Source of the DNA: Epiperipatus broadwayi
Taxonomy: Eukaryota; Onychophora; Udeonychophora; Euonychophora; Peripatidae
DNA: 64,000 nucleotides
Assembly: GCA_028023455.1 (NCBI GenBank)
Contig: JAQFVV010006309.1
Coordinates: 1,694,511 to 1,758,510 of the forward strand
Direction of reading: 5' to 3'
This document shows, in pieces, positions 23,381-35,160 of the stretch (position 1 is its first letter; every line of letters starts with the position of its first letter). The notes beneath the pieces were generated by a model. The model saw nothing but the letters and a program-made list of their open reading frames with translations, had not been told where the DNA came from and ran no database searches. Position numbers and translations under genes: made by a program.

Positions 23381-25240
23381 TATGAACAAACAAAAAGCAA
23401 AAAAGATATTATTTCAGGTTCTGCAGATTGAAAAGTGTGGTTGTATTGAAAATGGTGACAAATTGATATGTACTTTATGTGCTGATATAATTCCCACCAG
23501 GATTTATAATATTGAGTGACACTTTTTTTTCAAAACATAAAAATGTGAGTGAAATATCAAATGAAGAAAAATCTGAATGCATTGCTAAATGTGTATTAAA
23601 TTTTGAAAAACAAAATAAATTGTTAAAGAGTTTTATCACAAGCTACAATCATGCTACATCTGCCAGTTTTGTTGCAGCTTTTAGCATTGGTACCAACAGA
23701 AATTATTTACAGCTGACGAAGTTTTGAAAAATGCATTCATAAATTGTTCCAGACCCTTATTTAATGACTTTGCAAATAAACAACAAATAATTGAAAGAAT
23801 TAAAGAAATACTATAGTCAACCAGAACAGTTCAGCACCACATACAAGACGTGGCCAAAAATATTGATGAACAGATCAAAAGTGATTTGTAGTGCATAATT
23901 AGCACTGCACTTGATGAAAGTACTGATGTAAATAGTATAGGTATGTTGGCAATTATAAGAATTATATCAATTAATAATTCAAACATCAATAAAGAACTAT
24001 GCACATTTGCTTTAATCAGTGACACAGCCAAAGACACTGACATTTTCTATCAAGTACAAGAGTTTACATATTTCAAAAATGAGCATATATTGGATTTAAG
24101 AAGTAAATTGTTTTCTATAACAACTGATGGTGCTCCAGTTATGAGAAAGAAAAATTTTGGATTTGTGAAATTAATGGGAAATGAACTTGGCCATCCACTT
24201 CTATCATTCCATTGTATCATACATGGAGAAAATTTATTTGCAACAACTTAAGGATATAATGGAAAAGGTTGTTAAACTCATAAACATGACAGTAGCATGA
24301 TCAGCATTAACACACAGGTGCTTGAAAGCTTTTTTTTTTTGTAGGAAATTGAATCGAAATGTGGAGATTTGCTGTTATATTCTGAAATATGATGGTTAAG
24401 TCAAGGTAAAGTACTTAATAGATTTGTAGAGTGTTTTGATGATATACAAATATTTCTTCATGAAATCGGTGAAAATGATCTCACACTCAATGATAAACAA
24501 TGGTTTTTAAGATTTTCTTGCTCTTAACAGACATAATGAATCATTATAATGATTTCAATTTACAACCCAAAGGAAGTAACCACATCGTTTTGAAAATGTA
24601 TGAGGAATGGAAGAGGTTTTTCCCCCCAAAATCTTGAAAGCGCTAAGCAGACCTATTACACATTATGGTATAATTATAGCTTTACTAACGCATGCGAAAA
24701 AAGTCACATATTTATAATTACAAAATTAATATTATTTGAAACTGGCATAAAAATTAAAATATTTATTTTCTTTCCCTTGTTAAAAAGCCAACATGAGAAA
24801 AAATATCGATGAAAGCAATCTAAATATATTTGAAAGATGGATTTTGAACATTAAAGGTGAATATGAATGTAGATTTCAAAGTTTTAAAAAGCACTGCAAA
24901 ATGTTTACATTTATAATAAAACCCGTTGAAATAGAAGAAAATATTTTAATTTGCAGTATTTTGACTATGTTAAAATTGATAATTTAAGTTTAGAAATAAT
25001 TGATTTTAAAAGTTCAATGATGTGGAAAGATAAATTCAAGATATTTTGGAAAGATTTAAAAAGAAATGGAAGATAATCATCTTTTCACAATATCAACGTT
25101 TTGGCATCAGTTTCTACGAAGTTTTCATCTTTGAAAACATTGGCTTTACAATTTTGTCTGTCTTTGGTTCTACTTATAAATGTAAATATTTTCACATATG
25201 AAATTTATCTATCACATGCCAGTTTGATCTTGTCGGACTG
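23381..25240 (+). pseudogene. hAT-superfamily transposase pseudogene, GTF2IRD2/ZBED-like
   Basis: A broken transposase of the hAT lineage related to GTF2IRD2/ZBED5-type domesticated genes. In order: a BED-like finger remnant (LICTLCADIIP near 23,465), then SKHKNVSEISNEEK. ATSASFVAAFSI follows near 23,656 (family pattern ATKASYVVA), then STALDESTDVNS near 23,902. TTDGAPVM lies near 24,120 and GHPLLSFHCIIHGENLFA near 24,190 (family TDGAPAM and FHCIIHQE). CGDLLLYSEI*WLSQGKVL near 24,361 corresponds to the conserved WLSRGKVL block. TKFSSLKTLALQF near 25,118 starts the C-terminal region; the usual dimerisation motif beyond it is lost. Several stops and frameshifts make it inactive. The aspartate of TTDGAP is retained. 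Confidence 0.85.
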
Positions 25241-25794
25241 TTCATTTTTAACTTAAGAAAAATAGATACTTGGCTGAGTATATAAAGAGTATATACTGGT
25301 TATTTCAAATACTGGGCATGTATTGAATTCTCTCCCTGCAGAGAATGGCATCCTTATCCATAATGGACCTGTATAATTACTTATTAATCTCAAATGGATA
25401 AAATAAACTATTGCATATATAAGAATAGTAGATTAGAGAGTTTTTCTTAATTAAAAATTGGTTTTACGACTAGAGATAAGTTCCCAATACAATATTTTGA
25501 TGCCGATCTTAAATGTTCTTTGAACATATGATATTTTAAAAATATCTTTAATTCACTTATGAAACTAGTGATATATTAAGAAATACAGCTTTGTAAGAAC
25601 TTTTTATTTAATAATACAGTGGAGCTATGATATCTGGCATATTTTCTTCCAAGCTTTCCTCGTGTATTCTTTATTAATCAGCAAGTGTATGATATTTTCA
25701 GTAATCTCTATATATAACATAGGTGCTTTTTATATGTATAGAATGCATATATAAATCATAATTATAGTATAACAAAATTTAAAAATATTATACT

Positions 25795-26490
25795 AGTAAA
25801 CACTGCACACAGTAGTGCCACACAGTGCAAATCTTAGTCTTCAATGGATGTAAAAAGGTTTGTGCAAAAACCCTACTCATCAAATATCCTCAGACTCATT
25901 TTTAGCTTGTGGCTGTCATCAATGAGGAGCTTTGTGTCTGAAAGACTGCACCTAGATCTTAGGATTTAATGCAACCTTCCAGCAGTGACCTTTTATCTAT
26001 TTAGTTAATTATAAAACTATAAATTTAACATGAAAACAAGTAATGTTTTCAATCCAAGCTCATTAGCTTGTATATCCATATTGATTTGAACCCAGCTCTG
26101 TATCTATACACTTTGGTGACTTTGCTTTTTTAAAACCTCAGCCATCATAATTTTATAGGCATGATTGGTATAAAAATATAAAAGAATGAGCATGGATTGA
26201 AAACATTATTGTGTTTTCATGTTGGACTCATATCTTTATAGTTAAGTAAATAGATTAAAGGTAGCTATTGGAGTGTTGCATTAGATCCTAAGATATGCAA
26301 TGCTTTCAAATCCAAAGCTCCTAACTGATAAAAGCCACCATCTAGAAACTAGTCTAGGGATATTGAATCAGTAGGCATTAGGATTTTTATGCACAATCCT
26401 TCCACTGTGTGGCACCTATGTGAAGAGTTTGCTACTGTTTTAACAGCTTGTATAAGCATAGGAAATAGTGATCATGTAATGTATATTCAC
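25795..26490 (+). mobile_element. F1 foldback family, longest simple copy (about 690 bp)
   Basis: Long diverged arms of about 330 bp pair around a centre near 26,140. The left half carries CAGTAGTGCCACACAGTGC, CCTCAGACTCATTTTTAGC, CACCTAGATCTTAGGA and TTTTCAATCCAAGCTCAT. The right half carries the reverse complements (ATGAGCATGGATTGAAAAC, TTAGATCCTAAGAT, AGTCTAGGGATATTGA, TGTGTGGCAC). The family tail follows (AGCTTGTATAAGCATAGG, GTGATCATGTAATG). It shows what the internal part of F1 looks like. No coding capacity was found. Flanking repeats are not clear. Confidence 0.75.
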
Positions 26491-26689
26491 AAATTCACAT
26501 TTATTCAAAAATTAAAAATAATAAACTTAATGTATTGTCTCTTTATTTTTTTTAATTAAATTAAATGAATGACTAACTATCAGGTTTTTTTTGTTTGTTT
26601 TTACATTGTGTACTATGTCTTTTTTTCTTAAATAACTTTTTTTCCCTGGTTAATAGCAATTTTTCATTGACAATCAAATGACTTTCTAG

Positions 26690-26781
26690 TTTTTTTTTCC
26701 ACGTGTCAAAGCATCGGCCGGAATACGAACCCAGGACAACTGCTTGTAAGGCAGCTGTGCCAACCACTTGACCACCAATGC
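26690..26781 (-). repeat. tRNA-derived SINE, type 1 (GCATCGG family), copy 1
   Basis: On the minus strand the tRNA-like head starts GCATTGGTGG and ends CCGGCCGATGC. It has A-box TGGTCAAGTGG and B-box GGTTCGTATTCC, followed by TTTGACACGTGG and an A-run (T-run at 26,689-26,698 on the plus strand). The anticodon-position triplet reads TAC. Its small minus-strand frame (26,573-26,767) crosses the element and is not a gene. No exact target duplication was found. Confidence 0.75.
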
Positions 26782-27326
26782 TTTTAACAATGCATTTCTA
26801 ATTGTTGTGATATTTTTAATTCTATAGTGTCTTTGGAATTTATATAGTAATCCCGATTTGTCATTAGTCATTTTAGATTATAGGTTGAATCCTTTAAACT
26901 GTAAGATTTCTGATGCTATAAGAATGTTCTTACCGGTTCTTATTTTAATTATTTTATAACTTTAGAAAGAATGTGAATTTTATTAAATTTTCATAAAACT
27001 TTTAGCTGTATAATTAGAAAACATTTTATTATGTGAATTCTGTATAACATCAAAGTAATGAATAAAATATATGTGCTTTCAACTTAACTCAAAGAAATAT
27101 TAATACATGTGATTGCAAAAAATTCCCCGAGATGAAAAAATAGCTTCTAATTGTAAAATTTATTAAATTTATAATTTTTAATATTTTGTCTATTTACATT
27201 TTTTTTTTGGATAGTAAATTAAAGCAGTGTATTAATAGCATGTATATCTATTAATTTTCCTAAAAAAAACTACCTACATTTTTTTACATTAAGTGATGTT
27301 TTATGTTAAAAGCATAATTGCTAAGC

Positions 27327-27631
27327 ATTACTTTTATAAACAAGGCAAAACTCTCCATACAGTAGTGCCACCCTGTGCCAACCAGAGTAATCAATGGATG
27401 CCAGAAGGCTTGTGCCTACCCATCCAATATCCCCAGAAATTAGTCTGGGGACATTGGATGAGTAGGCATTAGATAGGGATTTTATGCACAAGCCTTCTGG
27501 CATCTATTGATTACTCTGGTTGGTACAGGGTGGCACTACTGTATGGAGAGTTTTGCCTTGCTTATAAACAATTATGTGCTAGTATAAGAGATGGTGATCA
27601 TGTGATGCTTAATGGTTTTATTACTTTTATA
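27327..27631 (+). mobile_element. F1 foldback family, well-preserved copy with 12-bp direct repeats
   Basis: Nearly perfect arms run from AGGCAAAACTCTCC (27,344) to GAGAGTTTTGCCT (ending near 27,557), meeting around 27,440. After the right arm comes the tail with ATTATGTGCTAGTATAAGAG and GGTGATCATGTGATGC. The 12-mer ATTACTTTTATA lies at 27,327-27,338 and 27,620-27,631. The inserted unit therefore begins AACAAGGCAAAAC and ends TTAATGGTTTT. The centre is shortened relative to the 690-bp form. Confidence 0.85.
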
Positions 27632-27729
27632 TTCATTTTGAGAAGGACTAAATTTATTTAATGTAAAGTATGTTAAATGGTTTTGTATAAATAAAATTTG
27701 ACATAATTTTATTGTGTGGTTTGTTGTAG

Positions 27730-27850
27730 TGAAAGATTAGCAGATTCTGGAACATAAGTTTATCGATCTTACCTATATTTGTTACATCTAATTCTTGAAC
27801 TTTTTATGAACTCCCTAGCAGTAAAGCCATTGGATTATTATTATTTTATA
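27730..27850 (+). repeat. Dispersed repeat R6, copy 1
   Basis: GCAGATTCTGGAACATAAG ... TTATGAACTCCCTAGCAG ... TTGGATTATTATTATTTTA matches about 54,825-54,945 (ACAGATTCTGGAGCTTAATG ... TTATAAACTCCCAGGCA ... TTGATTATTTATTTTA) in the same orientation. Class unknown. Confidence 0.5.
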
Positions 27851-27859
27851 GATAGTCAC

Positions 27860-30515
27860 AGATTAAAGCATAAAATAAATTACTGGTACCAATGTTGAAT
27901 GTAAACATAAAGTTATATATTTTGTTGCTATATACTATTGTAGACCAGTGGAGAAAAATATTTTCAGTTGTCATAAAGGGGAGATCAGTAAAATATATAG
28001 TTTCTAGTTTACTGTAAGACCTATATAACTATGCAAGCAAGTTATCTTGAGTTCAAAGTCTTAGATTTTTTTAATGTAAAAGAATCAATATTATTGTGGT
28101 TATATTAAAAGAGCTATCATGATTCTCACTAAAGATGTCGATAGTCAGAAACTATTCTGGCAGTATGGATGTAACATTATCATTTAGGGTCGATTGATTA
28201 TTTAAATTTAAATTAGATGGTTCTAAAGTAAAATGAATTATATTATCTACATGCTTTTATTTATATATAAATAATTAAATTAATTTATTAATACATAATT
28301 TATATATTTCATTTTTAAATAAATAACCATGGAGATTAGTGTGCTATTTTTTAATGTGACTTATTGAAGATGTGGCAGAAAAACCATTTTTTGTCTTTAA
28401 ATGATTATATAGTTTTTCTTTTTAAATAAAAAAAATAAGTTTTTATTACAGTTAGGTACTGAGTATATATTCTAAATAGAATATTTAGATATTCAAATTT
28501 TAATTCATTTGGTTTCTAGAGTTCCCCTCAAAACATTTTAGTAGTAAATGTAATGAGTAATATAATATCTCAGCTAATCATAATTCAAATAACAATTTGA
28601 TATTAAAATGCTGTCATATATATATTTGAGAATGTTTAGAAAAAGTTACAAGATGTAAAATTTAGTTCCTAATCATTATATTTGTATTACTTATATTTGT
28701 TTCAAAGTAATGGTCAAATTCAGTAACCTTTTAAATAAAAATAGTAAATTCATCTAAATTAGAGATGATACAAAGTAAATTTGAAAATTCTTTAAAAATT
28801 TGTCACATAATCTTGTCAAGTGTCAAGCAAAAAATAAAATCCATTAATTCCTTTTTTTTAAAAAAAAGAAGTGAAAGTGGATAGACTTTGATGTTACTCC
28901 TGACAGTAATTTACAGTTATTGCATTACTCGAAAAGAAATGCTGTTATTTGATTATCACTTACAGAAAGTTAAGTCTATAATACTTTATACTTTCAAGAA
29001 TATATATTACGTTAACTAAAATTGCAATTTTAAAAGATTTAGATGGACAAAATATAATTTACTAGTATTTTTTGACACTAATCTTATCAACGCAGAAATA
29101 TGAATAATCGAAATATAAAATTCTGCTTGTATTTATTTTCAATTGATCTTAAAAATTATGTTTATGATTAAAGTTGTGGATTAATTTACCACTGGTTATC
29201 TTAGAAAATGCTGTAACATATCTTTCAACCTTCCATTTTAATTCTTATTTTTAAGCTCACATCTGGATAATACCCTATTAATTTTTATATGCTATTAATA
29301 TCAACCAATTGCATAATTTTTTTTTAGAATTCAGTCTTAGCTAATATTCAATATACAGAGAGGTTGCATAAACTTCAATATGCAATGAACATAAAGTAAA
29401 TAATTATTGTAATATAATTCATGAAATGTATTATAACAAGTATATCTCATTTAACTTTATAATATTAATTTATAAAACCACTTTTATTTAATATTTATTG
29501 GATTTGGTGAAGTGGTAAATAGATATGTTATTTTTGTTATACAGGGAAGAATTAATCTTTCCGATTTTTCTTTCATTTATTAGTTTGTGAATACTATATA
29601 TATATATATTATGTGATTTATTGATTAACGATAAAATTTTAAATTTCACATTATCACTTATGGTATTTTGATATATATTCAGATATATATAAAATGTCTT
29701 TTAAGTTGAAATTTGACTCTGGATAGTATTTGAGACTGACAATTTTATTCTGCTATTATTATTTCTACAAGAAAGATTAATTTTCATATTATTTAGCCAA
29801 TCAATAAAATATTAATCAACCTTTATATATCTCATTAATAATAAAGACCTCTCCAAACAGTCCCATAGACGATAAAGAAGGAAAATGTATTAGATTTGTC
29901 AATTTTTATGTAATCAAAATTGTATTTCTTTTCTTATTTTTCTTTCTAAAACTAATGAGATACTCATTTACCAATCATTTCTGAATAGTTATTTAGATCT
30001 GTTTTATATATAATTCTTTTAAAGTTTATGAATCTCATCTATTTTAATATATAATATGGATAATCAAATTTTCCATGATTATTTATGAATCCCCATTTTT
30101 ATGCTCTTCAGCATTTATTTTTGAGTAAATGGCAGACAAATAATATTATTATATAGTTTAAAAGCTTCTAATCATTCATGATTTTTGCTTTTTACTATTT
30201 ACATTGGTTTTGATAATTGTGTTAAATTTTATTTATTAATTTTAAATGTTAATTAATTTTTAATATTAGCTATTTTAACAAATATTCTTCTTATTATTGC
30301 AATTAGTTAGCCTATTACCTTTTGCCTTATGATTATTATTTTTTTCTATTTTTTTTTTTCACTATTTGTCATATAATATATATATTGAATTAAATATTTC
30401 CATGGGTTGTTAATATAATAAAGAATAAAAATGAGATTATATCCATACAAACAGAAATAACTTTTTTTAGCTTTTGATATTGCTAAGAAACTATCAATTA
30501 CTACTAATAGACAAT
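27860..30515. other. AT-rich DNA without recognised gene
   Basis: About 2.65 kb of low-complexity AT-rich sequence. I recognised no coding relic, SINE or foldback. Confidence 0.4.
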
Positions 30516-30590
30516 CCCCGAAGCTAAACAAGTTTTCTTATTAACCTATAATAGCTATTTTTGTTGGAGCTTTTGGATTTAAACCTGGTA
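30516..30590 (-). repeat. Dispersed repeat R7, copy 1
   Basis: On the minus strand this reads GGATTTAAATCC..., CTCCAACAAAAATAGCTATT and TTAATAAGAAAACTTGTTTA. It matches the segments at about 40,345-40,500 and 41,560-41,790, which carry CTCCAAYAAAATNGCTATTAT and TTAATGAGAAAA. Confidence 0.5.
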
Positions 30591-30594
30591 ACAC

Positions 30595-31560
30595 ATGTTT
30601 GTCAATGCATTAAACAGATTATATTATAAAATAGTTTTTGATACATTATTCCACATCCCTGGTAATCAACTATTAAAATGAAATAAGCTTATTTAATGAA
30701 CAAAATTTCAAAAAATGGGCAGATTCAGACACATTATTAGAATTATTAATGCACAATGCTTTTTTATTTTTTTTTCCTATCACTTGATTTATTATGTCTA
30801 ATAATCATGTTCAGAATCTCATGTCAATACAAAATTGTTTTATCATAAGAAATATTCAAAGGAGAATTATCTATAAAGAATCAAATAATTAAAAAAAAAA
30901 TTAGAAAACTGGTGCATTGTTAATTCTAATAACATTTGAATAAGAGATTTAATAGTATGCATTTAAGCATGATCTGAAATTTTGATTATTACACCAATTT
31001 TTTATTTTTATAGTTGAATGCCATAAATTCAGTACACTACACCAAAAATATGCTTGGTTATTAATATTTTATAGCATAAATTATTCTGTATAACACATTG
31101 ATGAACATTATTTTGTTATTTAAAAATTATACATAGTAAATTAGTATCAGTGTAACAAATTCTGACACAATAGAATCCTAAAATAACTAATTCAAATAGA
31201 AACAACAGATCATTAGATGACTCAGTTTTGATTTTGCTTGTATTAATTAAAACAGTAATATATTACTTGTATATTATGATAATTTTTAATTATCCAAAAA
31301 CTATACTTTTATCCTAATATTGTATATTCTAGTTTGATTGATTTTGCCTTGGCATCCTTAGTTTGCTAATAATTTTGTTTATAATACTATTTTATAAAGA
31401 AAACATTATGAAAGAGGAACCCACTAAAGACCATGCTGTTATGAAGAAATCTCTGTCATATATATTATTTGAGTGCTTGACATATTTAGAGAAAGCATTA
31501 CTTGATATCAAAAACTATTGTTTGAATCTTGTAATTGAGTGATTGCAAAAGATTTATTAT
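30595..31560. other. AT-rich DNA without recognised gene
   Basis: Nothing recognisable was seen in this stretch. Confidence 0.4.
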
Positions 31561-31564
31561 CAGT

Positions 31565-31850
31565 TACACATCTACCAGCTGACTCCTTCGAAAAATGTGA
31601 ATGCTATCTGCATATATTACATTATGCTATTGTATTATTGTTATCAGCTGAATCTTACCCAAACTTTAAATGCTTTCTGAAAGTTTCATATTATGCTATA
31701 GTTATTAATCTATATGAACTGACTCCCATCAAAGTTTGTAATGTTATCTGCACATGTCATGTCTTGCTATAGTTTTGGTCTATTCCAATATTTGACTCTT
31801 ATCAAAGTTTTTAATGATATTTGCATGTTTTGTGACTTACTAAAGTATTA
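31565..31850 (+). repeat. Degenerate tandem repeat of about 70 bp, four copies
   Basis: The block CTGACTCCTTCGAAAAATGT ... TATCTGCATAT ... ATGCTAT recurs with spacing of about 68, 71 and 73 bp, at starts near 31,580, 31,648, 31,719 and 31,792. Shared words are GACTCYYATCAAAGTTT, AATGCTATCTGCA and TATGCTATAGTT. The 77-codon frame at 31,539-31,772 lies over it and is probably accidental. Confidence 0.6.
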
Positions 31851-31859
31851 ATCCATTTC

Positions 31860-32395
31860 TGTTAATTACAATAATATCAAAAATTAATGTCACAGTAAAA
31901 AAAAAGTGATCATAATGCTTTCTACCTTTTATCGCATTTTGACCATTGAGAACATATTGTTGATTACACCCATATGAACTGATTAGGGATAAAATGATTG
32001 TTTAATCAAATAAAACACTGTGACTATGAATAAAGATATAGGCATTCAAACTATCTATTTGATCATTATGCACTGCTCTGTTTCTTGCATGACATGATCT
32101 ATTGTCACCTCTATATAACTATGTAAGTAAATTGTGCAAATGATGTTAATTTAAATAAAATAGGGAAGGTGTTTTAGAGATTTGAAAAAAAAAAAAACTT
32201 TCAATTTTTTATCATCAATACATTTTGCAAAAAATGAAAAAAAAAAGCTGGTATTATAAAATAACAATCAGCTGTGAGAATCAATGTAAAATCCTGACTC
32301 ATAGAAATGATAAATGTTCTGGAGCCACTAGTCAATAAACAATCATCATTTAAAGTCATTATTAATACATTGTCGATTGGATTTTTGTCCAAGTT
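31860..32395. other. AT-rich DNA without recognised gene
   Basis: No feature was recognised apart from A-runs near 31,900 and 32,185. Confidence 0.4.
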
Positions 32396-32399
32396 TATT

Positions 32400-32700
32400 T
32401 TAATTTCTTCAATCCATACTCTGTTCTCTACATAAATAAATCAACCCAATTCACTATCTCATCCATTCATCTCACATGTCATTTCTTTCTAGGACTAGTC
32501 TCTTGAGAGACAAATTGAAACTTCAATTATCCCTCTATTATTAGCTCTTCTAGAAATATGTCCAGCCCATCTCTATTTTAGTCTTTTAAGTTCTTAAATG
32601 ATATCAATGACACTTGTTTGTTCACTCACTCAAATATTTTGTTTTTGATTGTTTCTTGTTATTCCTAACATACTCTATTGAGTAATCTGAAGTTACTTTA
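32400..32700 (-). pseudogene. RTE-like LINE 3' end, copy 2 (family B)
   Basis: The minus strand carries the same C-terminal region as the copies at 19.9 and 32.8 kb, more diverged. A W.GHI-like block lies near 32,560. An ISRRANNR-like block follows, and a T(C/G)EMDG remnant lies near 32,470. It sits immediately next to the longer copy, in the same orientation. Confidence 0.5.
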
Positions 32701-32799
32701 ATCTTCTATTAAGTATGTATCCATAAATAAGAACTGGTAAAATCTGTCTTTCAAAAATATTTACTTTCAAAACATAGACATTTCCTTAGATTAAATTCA

Positions 32800-35160
32800 T
32801 CATCATCATTAACCATTATCAATCCACTGCAGAATGAAGGTCTCTCCAAGTTTAGTCCATCTTCTCCAATCTTTAGCCTTTCTTCTCCACATCACTCTTG
32901 CACACTTTCTTATTTCATCTATCCATCTTACATGTGGGCTCTTTCTGGGTCTTTTACAATCTCTTGGAATCTTGTTTAAGATTTCAAATGTTCATCTATT
33001 ATCACCTCTTCTAGCAATATGTCCAGATTAATCACATTTCAGTCTTTTAATTTGTTCAATGATGTCAGTAACACTTGTTTGTTCTCTTACCCAATATATT
33101 GCATTTGTAATATTAAATTACTTCTATCAAAAGCATGTTATTAAAATTTAGTTCTGTGATTATTTACATCTATTATGTTTCCATATGTATTAATAATCTG
33201 ACAGAAATATTTATAATTGATTAACTTCTAATTCATAATTATTAATCTATTTTTCAAAAAATATATTATTATTATATATATATTTTGTATTTATATTCCT
33301 AATGCTCTGAAACATTATTTACAAATCAACCACATTATCTGCAAAATCTAGATGATTTAAATAATTTCAGTGTAACTTTATTTAATTAGCTTCCCATTTT
33401 AATCCACAAAATAATCTTGTAAAACTGCTGCAAAAATTTTGGAGATCTAATTATATTCTGGCTGCATATCTTGATAATCCAAAGCTTCAATCACCATGGA
33501 AATGCTTATAGAATCAGATCCCTTTTTATAATCCACAAATACAAAACATAATGGCAATTCAATATTTGGATGTAATGCATTCTAATCTTTGTTTGAATCC
33601 AAAGTTCATTATAAATGAATTGGTAATTGTCTTTGGTAAAGATTTTGCATAGAAGTAATATAAAGCTGATAGGTCTGTAATTTCTAATATCTTCTTTATC
33701 AAGTTTCCTAAATACCAATATTACTACTGCTTTCTTACAATTGGCACATAAACATGTGGTAGACAGTGTTGCTAACAATTTCTCTATTTAATTCATCTGC
33801 TTTTAAGATATCAGGAATTATAACTTAATTTTCTATAGCTTTTCCTTTCTTCATGGAATTAAATGCATTTTTACCTCTTCACTTAAAATGCTTGGCAATT
33901 AAAAGAAGTTATAATTATAACGATTATTTTTTTTGTTTCTGTATTACCAAATAATTCTTTTTAAAACATTCCCACACATTTCAAGTTGCCATTCCTTTTT
34001 TTAGTAATAGTTCTATCTTTTTTTTTTTTTTATTACTGAAATGACTTTTCCTTCAATATCAAATTTATTTATTTTTTACATTTGAAAATGTTATTCTCTT
34101 CTATAATTTTATGACCAAAATTATTAACTTCTTTTTTGTATTATTTTACAGAATTTCAGATATACATTTCTTCTTAAAGGATTATTGTTTTAATATTTTC
34201 ATATTCATTTTTTATTTACATATTGCTTTGTTGATCAAAAATTTACTATAGAATTATTGCTTATCTGTACCAGATATCTTTGTGACAATTCTTAAAAAAA
34301 TATCAGTTTATCTTCTTGATTTCCGTTAAGAATGAACCACCTGTCAAAATCTGTGAGTATTTTCAAATGATAAGCAAGTTTTAAATTTTATTCATTTCAA
34401 CTGTTAATATTGTTTTTTCAATAGTTTTCATATTTCTAGTTTTATTATATAACATCTTATTCATCAATGACCACTTTCATTGTTGAATTTATTAAAAATA
34501 TTACGATCTTACTAGACGCAGTATAATGCAATTCTGTTGTATCTTTTTTTCGGTGATTCCATGTCCTGTTTGCGTTTTTCTCAAAGGAAAAATTCATAAT
34601 ATGCATTTCCCCAATCTACAAATTTCATAAACCTGTGATCTCTCTTATTTCTGTTGCTGTAATCATAGCACTTTTATTGTCCAATCATTTTTCAATTCTA
34701 CTATTAAAATCTCCCAAGACAATTTTAAAATGTTTTTGAAATGTGATCTAATGCATTTTTTTTCCTTTGGGTAAATACATCTTCATCACAATATGAACAT
34801 GTTGGGACAAAAACCTAAATTATTTGCATTTTATATTTTTTATTAAGTTGAATAATTTTTAGATATACCATTGTTCTAAACAATATTGTTCTTTTTTAAT
34901 ATATAATGAATCTTATTACTTTTGTGCTTCCAAATATTTACATCTTTTTCTAAGCTTCAGAAAGTTCAACAATTTTTCATTTAACATTAGGTATTTCTTC
35001 TTCCAAGTTATGTATTATTCCTTTACTTAAAAGGAATTGCAAATTATAGGTATCTAAATAAAAAACGATCAGTGAATGGCATCTAGTTTGACAATCAGGA
35101 GAATCTTACCACCTTCTGCCTTTAATTCCCAAATTCTTCTACCTTGACTGATGACTTTAC
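32800..35160 (-). pseudogene. RTE-like LINE, near full-length but decayed (family B)
   Basis: On the minus strand, from high to low coordinates, the expected domain order of an APE-type RTE-like LINE can be traced through stops and frameshifts. An N-terminal LEEEIPNVK*KIVELSEA block near 34,980 corresponds to the endonuclease motif LEEE...WDIIGLSE. YKMQII*VFVPT follows near 34,810, then LGDFNSRI near 34,720 (catalytic GDFN) and NRTWNHRKKDTTELHY near 34,570. The RT entry block KLDKEDIRNYRPISFI lies near 33,700. At the C-terminus are ARRGDNR near 33,010, PRKSPHVRWIDEIRKC near 32,930 and ETFILQWIDNG near 32,840, followed by a TGATGATGATG-rich 3' end. The RT palm region is badly damaged. The copy is inactive. 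Confidence 0.75.
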
